Shown in pieces: positions 20,952 to 37,700 of a stretch of DNA of 64,000 nucleotides. Numbering within the stretch: position 1 is the first letter of the stretch; each line of letters starts with the position of its first letter. The translations under genes were made by a program, and so were the position numbers. The notes beneath the pieces are model-generated. The model ran no database searches. It saw nothing but the letters and a program-made list of their open reading frames with translations, and had not been told where the DNA came from. Source of the stretch: Lingula anatina. Lineage: Eukaryota > Brachiopoda > Lingulata > Lingulida > Lingulidae. Where the stretch lies: contig NW_019775443.1 in the NCBI RefSeq assembly GCF_001039355.2, forward strand, positions 143,945 through 207,944. Direction: 5' to 3'.

Positions 20952-23884
20952 ATGTTAAAACAGTCCACCTGGACTAGACAGCACTTACTCAAAACATTTT
21001 TAAATAAAATGCCATTCTATGCAGTAAGAACTGGAAAGAGACCAGGAGTATACAATACTTGGTACGTATCACTGTATCAGGACTAGGGTCGGGAGGCAGG
21101 ACGTGCTACTTTTAGTACTGTCAGTATTACTGTTGGTGTTACTGTGTTACTGTGTGTGACTACACATAAGTACAGTTCAGACACAACGTATTTCCATTTC
21201 ATTCGACATCCGACATTTACTCCTTCAGGCATGATCTGAAATTATATACCATTGTTTCTTTTCTGGTTGACACGTGCAATGTACAATGTACTGTACCTTA
21301 AATCAGACAGCGAAAGACACACAGTGAGTGTTACTGTTAGTCTGTTATTTATTTCTACAGCAAGAATGTAACTTTCCTTGAAGTTTTCACAATCTTCCCT
21401 CACTCCAAGGCATACCTATTCAATCAAAATAGTCACAGTATTATGATTCACTGTGAAATCATAAACACGTTAATATGGGGAACGGCAGTAACAAACACAC
21501 TTCTTTATAAAAGAAATTAGGTAGAACCCCAGAAACAAACTCTCCAATAATCATGTTGCTCATGCAATTTATAATGCACTCCATTCTGTGCAGTAGTTTG
21601 CTTTCTGGCTATTTGACTTGCGGTACCTCGTGCCTGGTGGCCTTATGTCCCACACGGGACAGAGAGAAATGATGATGAAGATGACCTCATGCCTACAGAA
21701 GTCTGTTTTGGTTTAATTTGGTGGTTACTAAATTTCATGATGGCCAAGCAGAGTAATCTTACCTTACTGTTGGGAAAACTTGTTGGCTTTACAGGAATGT
21801 GCGAGTCGAGGAGATGAGAGGTAAGATAAAATTTGAGAGCTCCCACATCATGGTGGATGCCCAAACTGTTGTCATTTTTTTATTTTTCAGGCCTTTGGTT
21901 TCATGTGTTGGCACATAGTACGAGTCAGAAATCCTCAATAGGGGTGCTTACACATTAATTTTGTATACTAGGGTATACCTTGGTGATAATGGGAAAATTG
22001 TTTAAATTTCCAAGGAAAATTGCATACTGGACAGACATTGTGACTGTTTACTTGCAACCCCCAGCTTCCATCTCAAGGTGTCAAATGTTGTTTTATAACT
22101 TGATGAGACAACGAAACATATACAACATGTTTCTGTTAGGTGCAAAGTGTTTGATTTTTTCAAGAAAATTTGACTGCTTGAGGCCATTTGCTCATCTTAT
22201 TTATAGAGCATTTGCCGGTCACTAAAGCAGAAAAATGACTGTGTATTCGGGTTGTCTCAAATTGACATTTAAGTTTTAGTTTAGGGTTACAGTGCCACTT
22301 TCATTATTAACATTAATATAATATCACTGCCATATTTCAGGCCAGAATGTCAAAGTCAGGTAAAAGGGTTTCCAAATGCAAGGTATAAAAAATTTGATAC
22401 CAAGGCAGCTGCATGGGATTTTGTTCATGGTGCAGATGCCAGTTCAAATAAGGGTATGTAATGTTTAGTTTGTGTGTTTATCCATGTGTAGTAAGGATAT
22501 TCTATGCTGTAGCCAGCACCCTTATCACTAGAGATGGTCCCACCATCCTAAAGGGTTAACTATAGTGAATTGATTGGGAAGGTGTGGGCATTTCAACCCC
22601 TCTTACTGTAACAACTATTTATACATGTATTTTACAGGTTGTAGCCCTCAGACAGCATTCTATACACTCTAGATCTGCACATAGCATTCTATAGACTGAA
22701 AAAATAGTCAACTGCTATAGTGTATGACTTATGAATACTGCTACCGCTCACTTCCCTGTTAATTTTAAGACCTTTTTAAAACTATTTATGAAATTTGGAT
22801 TCTCTTGCTCTTCAAATGCTCATTTTATGTGCTTTTCCATACAGTAATTTTAAAATGTAAGAAAACCCAGTCTCATGATTATTCATAATTGCCAGGATAC
22901 AACAGCAATGCACAACATCACTCCACTGCCCCAAAAAGTTCAGGCTCAAGTTCTGGTCTGGGTGACATCAAAATGCAGTTGAATTTGCTGACCACTACAT
23001 TGGTTGGATGCAGAGGTAGGTGAAGTGAAAGGGGCAGTACAGATAGTAATGTTTGTACAGTAGAGATTGATAATCTTGAACTAAAATCAGAATATTCAAG
23101 GGATACAATATATAATATGAATTTATTATCCATAAAAGTGAAATTTTATCACAAGACTTATTTTCCTAGCCATATAACTTTTTGCAGACCGTACATGGTG
23201 ATTGAACTTTTCACAATATTTTATAGTCAATCTAGACACAACCCCTGGTCGACGTTCGCTATCTACCCTAGCACAGAAGCAAATGCAAGTCTTTTTGGGA
23301 AATGTGAACCGCCTTGAAACTGAGGCTAGAGAACTGTCATTTGTGATAGATCAAGAAGATAGTGGCAATGGAAGCAAAAGGCCATCAACATCAAGTGAGG
23401 AACCAGAATATAAAAAGATGAAGAAAGGAGAGTTTGGTGGTAACTGAGGTTTTTTAATCTATATCTTTAAATTTTCTTCTTTTTTCTTCAAATAATGTTT
23501 CTTCAGATATTTTTTAAAAGGTCAGTTTCAGTCAAGTCTTTTGTTTCTATAGATACACTATGTTATAATATAATTATGATGCAATTTAGAAGATTTTAGA
23601 AAATGTAAAGATTTGTTTTATTATTGATCTAGCATTTGCACCTTTTGCTTTTATTTTTTAGATTCAGATACAGGCTCTGTTGTGATTGTCTACACTGATG
23701 GGGCATGTATCAACAATGGGAAAGAGAATGCTAGAGCTGGCATAGGAGTATACTGGGGTCCTGATAATCCTATGTGAGTTAGAAAGTTAGTTGGGGGTGC
23801 CTCAAAATAAATGTCAAAAAAAAAACACCATAGCTGATGTTTTATGCTGATAATTATGAACACACACTTACTCACACACGCACG

Positions 23885-23922
<38 letters not shown>

Positions 23923-25375
23923 TATAAATATCAAAATACTTTAATGCTAAAGTTTGTAGACTGATGAATGAAAACAGTTAAGAATATTATTGGGATATTT
24001 GATTGTAGAAACCACTTGTTGTGGGGGAAATAAACTCCCTTTGAACCTAGAGAGTTCCGCTTTCTTTTGATTCTCTTTCATTTATTTACTCATCTTTTGT
24101 CTATTTCTTTATTTCATTATTGGATAAAAGGAATGTGTCTGAAAGGTTACCTGGAAAACAGACAAATAACAGAGCTGAAATTCATGTAAGTTGTAAGTAC
24201 ATTTTTCATATGAAGTAATTAACACAGTCATATGTCACAAAATGGGCTGCATCACAGCAGACAGAAGTTACACTGCTTCCAGTGTTTTCATCTTTGTTCA
24301 CCTTGAGCTGTTTTAGTCTCAACCTAAATGAGGATGTCTCTAAAGTAACTTTCAGAACAATTTATCTTTGGAGCATTGCTTAGACCAGTGACACTCTTAC
24401 TAATGTACCTTAGAATTTTTGGAACATGCACACTAAATCCAGACATGCAAGATACAGGGTATAGAACATAACACTTGTAAGTGGTTATCATGGACCATTT
24501 TGGTGATATCATTTCATCTTAGTTTTTCATTTAACCTCATCTTTTCTTATCCTTCTTTCCTGACTCTTTCTTGTTGAATACAATTCAGGCAGCAGTAAGG
24601 GCAATACAACAGGCTAAAGAGATGGGAAAACATGATGTTATCATTCGCACAGATAGCATGTTCCTTATAAATAGTAAGTGCCTTTCAAGATAAATTTGAT
24701 TAAGTTATGTATTTATTTATTTATTTATTTTTTTGACAGCTTAAAACTCATTAATACATAATTAATAAAGAAACTCTACCAGTGTTATCCTTGTTCCCCT
24801 CAAAAATGAAAATGTGATTGAATACTAAAAATATTTTACAGCAACCAGACTATTTAACCATTGTCCTGCATATGCTGTATGACAAGCACTGCCTGTATTT
24901 GGTTTGATTTTGTTTGAAATTATCTTCCCAGTGCAATCATTTCAGGTATGACACAATGGATAGAAAAATGGAGAAGCAATGGTTGGAAGGTTGCCAAAGG
25001 AGCAGGTGTACTGAACAAAGATGATTTTCTAGAATTGGAGAGAGTGAGTGAAGGAATGCACATTAAATGGGTAATTACTTATCCTTAATTCTTGGCTTTA
25101 CAATTTCTAACTGTACATCTTCCTTTTGAGCAGGTAGCAACTTTACCGTTATTTATTTATTTATTTATTTTTGCATGTAAGGTATATAATAACTGACATT
25201 TTTGCATGTGGTGTTTTCATTTTACATTAAAATAGCATTTTTATATAGCACTGAAGTTCTAAATGATTATTTGTACTTTCAGGAGCATGTACCGGCACAT
25301 GTTGGCATTGAAGGCAATGAAGCAGCAGATCATCTAGCCAATGAAGGAGCTGCTAAACCTCTGAAATTTTCTTGA
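20952..25375 (+). CDS. ribonuclease H1, nine exons, dual start possible
   Basis: RNase H1 degrades the RNA strand of RNA-DNA hybrids in nucleus and mitochondria. Exons: 20952-21061, 22341-22453, 22896-23015, 23227-23439, 23662-23773, 24131-24185, 24589-24673, 24946-25070, 25283-25375; all GT-AG and in phase. From the ATG at 21009 the protein is 322 aa. It has an N-terminal hybrid-binding domain ([28 protein letters not shown]), a Ser-rich linker and the catalytic domain. Metal-binding residues are D179 (YTDGAC), E220 (NRAEIH), D244 (RTDS) and D308 (NEAAD), with loop histidine H298. Their spacing of 41, 24 and 64 equals that of human D145/E186/D210/D274. An in-frame ATG at 20952 adds a basic 19-residue leader without acidic residues ([19 protein letters not shown]), a likely mitochondrial presequence; a further in-frame ATG exists at 20835. 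Poly(A) signal at 25733-25738. Confidence 0.95.
23873..23920. repeat. (CA)n microsatellite in an RNase H1 intron
   Basis: CACAC and CGCA units leading into about 15 uninterrupted CA repeats, just downstream of the exon ending at 23773. Confidence 0.9.
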
Positions 25376-25738
25376 TGAACAATGAAATCAAACATCTTTC
25401 TGAATTCATGGTCATTTTCAAGTGTATATGGTGCTGTTGAACACATGCAGAAAAAACAAAGACAAACTGTAAAAATATTTACTGTGATTTCTTTATTTCA
25501 TTTATTTTTGCTAGAATATACAACTTAAGTTGCTTAAAAAACATTGCACTGAGATGATGCATGGTGCAGTGATGAAGGGGGACATTTTGAAAAAATCTGG
25601 AAAAAGAAGCACCAAAGGTGCCAAGAGGGTGAAATTAACACAACACCCATATTTGGATTGCCAGATAAACCCTGAATATTTGTAACTCTCAAGCTGACTC
25701 AAGGTGATGATGTCTTGTTGGGTGTAAATTGTAATAAA

Positions 25739-26296
25739 AATTATAAATTATGTGAATAATTGAATGAGTAAGCTGGGTGTTTGTCATTTGCATTTAGAAA
25801 TTGGTGTTTTCACATTACTTGAAGAACAGTGCTTTTAATTGTTTCAAAGAGTGTTGGATGTAAGATTTCTGTGCAGTATTCCATTACTTCAGCACAGATT
25901 TGTAGCTATCAACCCTCAAATTGATAAATAGATCTAACAGATTAAACCCATACAACCCTGTACACATTTAAGTAACCATGGTCATGGTCAGTCTTAACGT
26001 TATGAATTGAGTGAGTGTGGATTCCTCATGAGGCATACAAACCACTTCTACTAGTTTCTTATATGACTCAAACAAAGTTGATAAACCAAATTAGTCCCTT
26101 GTTCAGCCAAAAAATACCTTTAAAACTGCACCTTCTTCAAATTTCTCGACATAAATTACTCTGTCCCTTCAGTTGGTGAGAGTATGCTTAATGACTAAAT
26201 ACTGTGCATGCATAGTGAAGTCATCACTCCCATGTATGGGTGTAGCTGTGTTCCCAGTTGCCTACTTAGTTAATCAAGATGACTGAAACGACCAAT

Positions 26297-26344
<48 letters not shown>

Positions 26345-27253
26345 CACAGAAAGAAAGCAGAAAATACAAGATCAATTGTCATTTTTCAGGAAATATGAAA
26401 CATTATGGTTTTTCCTTACGATGTGCTATTTGAAACTATATGGTGGAATTTCAGTTGAGTTTGTGCAGAAATTTGACATCTTCTTGCTTCAGATGCATTC
26501 TTAACTGTTTAGGTTTTTGAATATCAGATTATCTTAAACATCTTGAACATTTACTGCAGCAAAACAAAAGTTCAGTTTTTTTAGATGTTGAAACGGCAAA
26601 GCTCAAATAAACAATTGAAGCAAAAAAAAAAAAATCATGTTACTGCAGTAATATGGAAGGTGTACCATTGCCCAAAATGGTCTGTACAAAAAAAAAGTTA
26701 TAACTAACAAACTTGAACAATAAATTTACACTAACAAAAGCTGTTTATTATAATCCATTTATTAAACGTCAACAAAGGTACAGTCATTTCAGGTCTACTA
26801 GTTAGTAAAAATGCCAGCCCTAGAGTATACTTGGCATTGAATAAATATCCCAATAACTTACACTATTTATGTAACAACAGAATACAATACAAAAACTTGT
26901 GGTATCGGAGTTTTTAAGGATTTTAATGCATTTTCTTTCAATTATTACAACTTTGATTTACCTTGATGTCCAAATGTCAATTATAATTTAAATTACAAAA
27001 TACATTTCACGTCATAGAAGATTTCGATCTAGCCACCCTATGTGAAAATCTGATAGAAACCAGCTTTAAATGTTTTACCATTCCCCTCCCCAAAATCAAA
27101 GGAAAAAATGAGAACACAGCTGAGCTTAAGAGAGATTTATACAAAAAGATGAATAAAATAGCAGCACAGGATATTGTACAATACACTTTGAATACTTATT
27201 TCAGATGATTCATATATTTCTTTGTTTAAATATCAAACACATTAGCTCATTAA
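25739..27253. other. intergenic region between RNase H1 and Elongin C
   Basis: No exon is recognised. It contains an (AT)n microsatellite. The right part is probably Elongin C 3' UTR: a minus-strand poly(A) signal (TTTATT on the plus strand) is at 27254-27259. Confidence 0.5.
26299..26343. repeat. (AT)n microsatellite
   Basis: About 22 uninterrupted AT units. Any protein translated through it is an artefact of the repeat. Confidence 0.95.
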
Positions 27254-27492
27254 TTTATTAAAACGGAAAGTTACTAAATCAACAACAAAATCTGTTGCTG
27301 TTGAATGCACAACTGTTTTTTTTAATGAAGCACTGCTTCATAATGTATGTGTGAACGTGCACTAACTACACAATTTAACCAATAAAGAAATATCAATAGC
27401 TAATCCACAGCAAACTAGATGTTTATCCTTAATTGAGTTTTAAAGCTTCCTAATTCAAAGATGTTTTTCTTTCACATAAACAACTGCTATAT

Positions 27493-30910
<3,418 letters not shown>

Positions 30911-31728
30911 ATGCTGTACATCTTCCTAGTCGACACTGGTACAATGTACCCCATGGAGATGAATTTGGCAATGGATAGGTAAACTAAAGCTTTCTGGGAC
31001 ATTTTGATTGTATGCAATATATAAATTTTTTTGCTAAGGCTTATGGACAAAATCAGATGTATTATTGACATTTAATTGCAAGTATTTGTGTGCAAATAAC
31101 TGTTGGAATGTTTCTTCACATAATTTGAAATTGACTTGTATATTGAATTGCTTTTTCTTAATTAATATGATCATAAACACTGAATGGACATTTTGAATTA
31201 TTATCTGATTTCAGTGTCTCCAATCTGCGCCAGCACATTGCTTCTAGACTGGGCATTCCAGAGGATAAGCAGGTCTTGCTTATAAGTGGTGGAGAGAACC
31301 TGGATCCTGATGCTAGAGTATGCAGTTATAGTGCTGGAACCGTAAGTTATATTTTAGATCATTCACACATGACTGTAATTACTTTGGTATTTAAGATGTT
31401 GCTTTGATAACAAAAATCATTTATCGGAATGGTGTAGTAAGTAATGATACAATTTACTGGTATCATATTCTTTAATGAAAAATGAAAATATTGAGATCGT
31501 TTCAGCTTCTGATTTACGACATTTTTCATGAGTTGTATGAAAAAACAGTGTGTGTAGATAAACTTCCCATTTGTTCAAATGAAAGAAAATAATTTGTGTA
31601 ATATTTAGTATGTCAATAATGTGATATACATTTATGTGATTTACAGGACACCAACCCCATCTTTTTGTTTAGTAAAAGTACAATTGAATCAGCCACACCT
31701 CCATCACCCAGTGTTTATCTAGGAACAG
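30911..31728 (+). other. RB1CC1 N-terminal ubiquitin-like exons 1-3
   Basis: These three exons encode residues 1-92. The start MLYIFLVDTGT aligns with the human start, and no upstream in-frame extension is needed. SGGENLDPDARVCSYSAGTD and NPIFLF are the conserved end of the ubiquitin-like fold. Confidence 0.85.
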
Positions 31729-34700
31729 GTATACTCCTCCGACATGTTGGAAACTACTTAGTATTTTTTAATAAATGGAGTGACTTAATTGTTGTCAGAG
31801 TTAAAATTATTTTTCTAATATTTATGTTTAGAAATGATTTGTGAAAAATAATGATATAATGTGTTGTAAATTTAAATCACAAATAAGGATGGAGGGCAAT
31901 TATCAGATATCTGTGTAGAGTTACGGTTTTGTTTTTCATGTTATGTATATCAGTCTGAAATTTCAAAGTTTCATATTCATATATGACCTATTTTGTTCAG
32001 ATTTAGAGATGAGGGAGCAGGTGGAAGGAGCATTGCAAATGCCTCCAACATATGGAACAGTTGTGTCTAGGGCACAGTTAGCTTTGGTAGGTACATACTG
32101 GTAGTCTCTGTTTTCAAATGATGCAAGTAGTAAAACTTTGATGAAAGGCATGTCATTAACCAGCATCATTTTAACTGTTGAATAGATGTGTGAAGCATAT
32201 GTGCTATAAATGCTTTATAAGTAGCAAAAAATTTATTAAAGGTATTCTACATGGGAATTGAGAACATAATTTCATTTTTCCTGAGGAAAAAGCAAATTTC
32301 TGTTACTCTCAATACATTGCTTGAACCATACCTGCTCTTGAAATCAATGTTTTATACCATTTCTTAACTTGGTTCTACATGAATCATGTCTTCCTAATGT
32401 TCAAGAAAGAAATATTGACATTAGGTACTTTCATTTTGGAGATATTATCATTTGTAGGTCTGAATTAGGAATGATAAATAGTTTTGCAGGATATTATGAC
32501 AAAAAAAATGCTTGGGACATTTTCAAATATTTTTACTACACCTTTAACTTAATTTATTTGACAATGTATTTACCCACTGATTTGCAGCACTTCCATGAAA
32601 TGGCAAGGGATCTGTGTAAGGGATGTGAAAACTTGGTCCATGAACAACATCTGCAACACCAGGGATGGGCTGCCGTCATTGCCAACTTGGATGATATTTC
32701 TAAGTAGGTTTCAATTACTATCTGAAAAGGTTCTTGTTTTATAATTTATTCTCAGCTGTTTACTTTTCCAGTTGTGTATACAGGTGTGTGTGTGTGAGTG
32801 TCAGAGGAAAAGAGAGAGTGTGTACACTAGCATGCATGTATGTCATGTGTCCAAAACAGGTGCGGATTTAGGCCGTTTTCTGGGTCTTCCGGAAGACGGT
32901 CAGATTTTCAAGTTTACATTGACAGGTATCTAATTTTTTCTGTCGGAAGACGGTCAAAAATGGGGGATGGTGCAACAAAGATAATTTGGAAGACTGTCAG
33001 AAAATATCTCTGGATCCGCCACTGCAAAATATATACTTTTATTAAAATTTAGGTTATCTGATTATTATATCAGTTACTTGTGAGCATTTAGGCATTACTC
33101 TGTTTTTTCTCCCCTTAAAGGTCATTTGGGGCAAGATCAGGGGTGTTTCAGCAACACTATCGGGATTTCTTGGAGAACAAAGATAAATACAATGATGTCA
33201 TTCACACGTAAGTGTTTTTATTATTATGATTTTTTTTGACATGTCCAGAACTAAAGAATATTTCAAATCACATCAATAAAACTGTTTAAATTTGGATTAT
33301 TTGTATTTAAAACATTAGATAACAAAGCTGAAATGTTTGAAATGTCTGAAAAATGGGTATAAAGAAAGCAACTTAACATTGTATTTTCCAAGGGCATGGA
33401 AGTATAAGTTGAGGATCTCATCCCCTTCTAAACATCTTTTTTGAATAATTGCAGTTTGGTTTCTTTGTAAGTAAAGAATTAAGGTAGAATTAATGTTTAA
33501 TGTTTTATAGCAATGATATGCTTTACCTACTCTTTGTAGGTTTCCTAACCAGTTAGAAGAACTCTCCCACACGCCACTCTTGCAATGCTTGGTACCATCT
33601 CTTGAAGGAGAAGCTGGGCTGCTTACTGAAAATCCTCGACCAAGGACTCTGCTAGAGTGGATTAAGGCTCAGGTTATATAGGAATTGTTCACCAACTTCT
33701 TTACCAAAAACTTGTATACACGACTGTGACAAACAAATTGTTAAGCAATTTTCTCAATATTTATGCTGTGTAAACATCACTTTAACCCACTTTATTTTAC
33801 TCATACATGAGATTTTTAGACTTGTGACTAAAATCAACCTTATTAGCTACCAAGGAACTTTTAGTGGAATGTGTCAGTCTATCTTTTAGAATATATTTTC
33901 AGAATTTTTCTCAAAAGTAACTCTGATGCCCATATATTCCAGTACCTCTTTCAAAAAGGTTTTCCAGTCTTGTTTGTGATCCGAATATGATATAAAGTTG
34001 CTATTTTTATTTTACTATGTCAATACTACAACTCAAAACTTATTTCTGTTTGATCTTTATTAGGACCCCAGAGGAAACATTGAGCAGATGGTTGAGCAAG
34101 CTGCAGGTGCTATAGAACAGGTAGACAGACTGAATATTTTAACCATATATGTGGTTAGGTTGAAACTAGTCATTGTATGGTATCTGCCCCACAGCTACAT
34201 GTATAACTGAATGAAACAAGGGTGTCCTAAAATAGACACATGGGGCATTGAGAGCTCACTTTAGTATAAACAGCTCAGGCATTACTGAATGATCTTAAAT
34301 TTGATGTAGACAGGCTCTATGCCAAATTACTGCAATTTTAAGAAATTATTTCACAACACATATCTGTACATTCCCCCAACTTGATAAAATGTATTTTTCA
34401 CTGTCACTGGTTTAATACATTTTCCATTTTCATTGTACTTTTAACATAAGTTCCAGTCTGAGAATCTTGAGCAGATCATGGTGGAGGTGAGGGATATTCT
34501 AGATCAGGTGAACAATCCCAGTATGAAGGAAGTGAAAGGGTTGGAGGACCGGCTGTATGGCCTGGACCAGCTGATGTATGGAGCCAGGCGGGTGGTACAA
34601 GAACAACAAGATATGGCTCAGGTAAACAACAGGTGGTAGAAGTGACACCATGACAACACTGATGCATTTTACTAGGGAAAATCATGTAATGTTGTTAACT

Positions 34701-37700
34701 GTGCATAGTGATCTGAGCAATCTGAGCCTGCTAGAAAATAATAACTAATTTTTTTTTTGTTTTTTTTTTACTGAAAATTCTATCAGAATGTCCATTTTTA
34801 AATTGTAGAAGAAAGTCAACGCCTTTTAATGAAACGATAAAATATTAGTTACCATTGAGTTCTTGCATTTTTCAGGGATTTGTTCAAAACCAAAATAGAG
34901 CCAGTAATTTAAGGGACACCTCAGTTTTACCAGACCTGTGTAACAGCCACCAAAAACAGCTAAAGGTTATGTTGAAAAATCACCAACAACTGAGGGAAAT
35001 CATGAGAAAGTGCACAGCAGCCAAAGAAGAACTGTCAATTAACCTGCACACCAGATTGAGGTATAGCAGCTGTATCTGCTGTAGTCTGTGTTTATAGAAA
35101 ACAAGATAATGGAATAGGAGAGCTTGCTTCCTTATTTTAGATGCAATGTTGTACAAAATGCTCATTGTTCATTTCTATCACATTAAGCAAGAGTTGATTG
35201 TTCGTACCTTACCCACCTTCCTTAAAAACTATTTTTTTAAAGTAGCCAAAAGATCAGGTGTCACATTTATTGCTTTTCTTGTGAATGCATAAATACCCAT
35301 TAAGTTTGCTAGAATATTATACACACCTTTTGTTATATTATTGTATCAGATGGATCATGTATGTTGAAAAAACCATAGTGGATACAGACAACCGACTGAT
35401 AGTGCAACATGAAACGTTGAGAAGACTAAAGAAAAGAATGGAGATACTGAATCAGATGTATGACGCCCCTAAAGTATATGCAGCAGCTGTGGTGGAAGTT
35501 GTGAGAAGGAAGAAGTTCAATGCACGTTTCTTAGAGGTAAGTCTTAGTAATGATTACAGAATAGAATAGGTTGAAATATTGAATAAAAAGTTTTGATATT
35601 GTATTTATCACACTTTTTTCTTCAGTGGTCCTCTGCACTTTGAAAATATTGGTAATTTACACAATGAAGAAGCAAGTTTTGTAATACTATTTTTATCAGT
35701 ATGAGATTTAAAGATGAAAACTGTTGTCAGCTAAGAAATGCTAGTGTGGCTAGAAATTATCTATTATTTGTAATTTGTATTTTTTCTGTAGTAAAATTAA
35801 TTTGTGTAAGGTATTACAATGAATCCTTAAAGACCTTTTCATAATGTGAAATTTATGTCTAAAGAATTCACACTTTTTTCTTTAGTGGTCCTCTGCACTT
35901 TGCGAAAATGCTAATAATTTACACACACAAGAAATTGCTAGAAGAAAAGAATTTGCAGTGTTCCTGTGTAAGTTGTTTAAAGCATGTCATCTATAAGTGT
36001 AATTGTATATACAGTATGTAACATCTGCACTTTAGTGGATCTTTACAATATTAATGATGAGAACTTAGATATCCAGAAAGGTCGTAAAATAGATCTGAAG
36101 TTCTATTTTCAAAGAATCATTCTAATACAAACTCAGGATTTTTCATTTTTTAAGTCAGCCCAAGGGCATAATCTAATAGGTAAGATTTTAAGTGCATGAC
36201 ACCTTAGCCAAAAGCTAAATATTAAATGAACAATTTTCATGTACATCAGTTAACATTTTGTTGTCATATTTTCAGCTCATCATTTCTTACAAACCCTGTT
36301 CCCTGGGTTCCAGGATGTTCCCCCGCACTTTGCAGTAAGTTTCAGCTGTTTCCCCATGAATTTAACCTAAATACTGAAATATATGTTGCACACATAGCTA
36401 CTTTGTATAAAAATATCCTTTTTTAGGTTTTTTTCACATAAATTTCTTTAAAAATATTTTTTAATACTTTGTTTCACTTTTTGGGTCAATTTCTCATTTC
36501 AGAATTCATTGCCAGACCCATTTGATCTCAACCTCCCTCTGATAGTAGAACATGATGTTGAAATTCTCAGGGAAGAAATGCAACGATATCCAGAAATCAC
36601 AAATTTGCTGAAGTAAGGTTAAGGGGCTTGATATAAAGAAATGTATAAATACTGATTATCTTTATAGCATCTTTTTAATTTCAAGGTTGATTTACATAAT
36701 TGTAATTTTTATATTTATTATTTTGGTTAAAAATAAATAATTTTTTTATGTAAGCTAGGGAAATATATTGCCATTATTTATTGTTTTATATTATAATTGA
36801 TTACAAGGCCATTGCTTCATAGCTTGAACTTTTTTCAGTATTCCAGATGTTCATACAGATATTTTTTGCCAGCTCATGGAAAGGATTGCCTTTCAGCCTG
36901 GAAAAGAAAAAGCATTAACTCAGCAATGTTTGCAGGAGCAACTTCAATTCAGTAGACATTCCAATTCTGATATCACTGTTCTCAGTGACTCGTCTCCCCC
37001 AGTGCCTGCTGGGCAGGGAACAGGAGATCATCAACTGTCTCTGCAGGTGGAGGACACCCATGACTCTGAGGATGAAATGGTCCAGGTGGAGCCAGACTTG
37101 CCTTCACTGGAGTCGGGGCCCTATCAGACTTTGCCTAAATACATTGATACAGAAGTGCTTCCTGTTGCTGTAGACTTTGAAAGAATACCTCAGCAACGCA
37201 ATACAGGAGAAGAAAGTGTTGAGGTGCTAGGGAATGAGGATGCTGATGAAACACTTTCAAAAAGAGTGGTAGATGCCTTAGAGAGTGATGATGTTTTATC
37301 TGTGACTGACGTTGTCCCTAGGGAGGAAGATAGAGCTGAACATGCTGTGATTGAAGGCAAGGCTGGGGAAGATGACTCAGACGCTGTCAGGTTTGACCTT
37401 GGTTCTGAAGGCACTGATGATATTGAAGTGTTGACACCTTCACCTGAGAGAAACAGCGAGGAGAGAGAAGATAAAGGTAATTACTGGGAAAACTTATAAC
37501 TTTGATAACTGGTGCAAGTCTAACTTCTGTTGCACATAATATTCTGTTTAACTAAAAACCATCCTGATATTTTTAAAAAATATGAAGATTAGTGTCTAAG
37601 CATTTACTCCTGATGTAATTCTATGTAGAACAACTGCATGGTGAGATATGTCATTATATTATGGTTTTGAATTAAGTTGGGGAGACGGAATTTTGACTTC

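Noticed and set aside
26295-26504. 69-codon frame starting MDIYIYIYIY
   Set aside because: A translation of the (AT)n microsatellite.
32840-33052. 70-codon frame in an RB1CC1 intron
   Set aside because: It coincides with the hAT-like element and does not fit the gene's phase.
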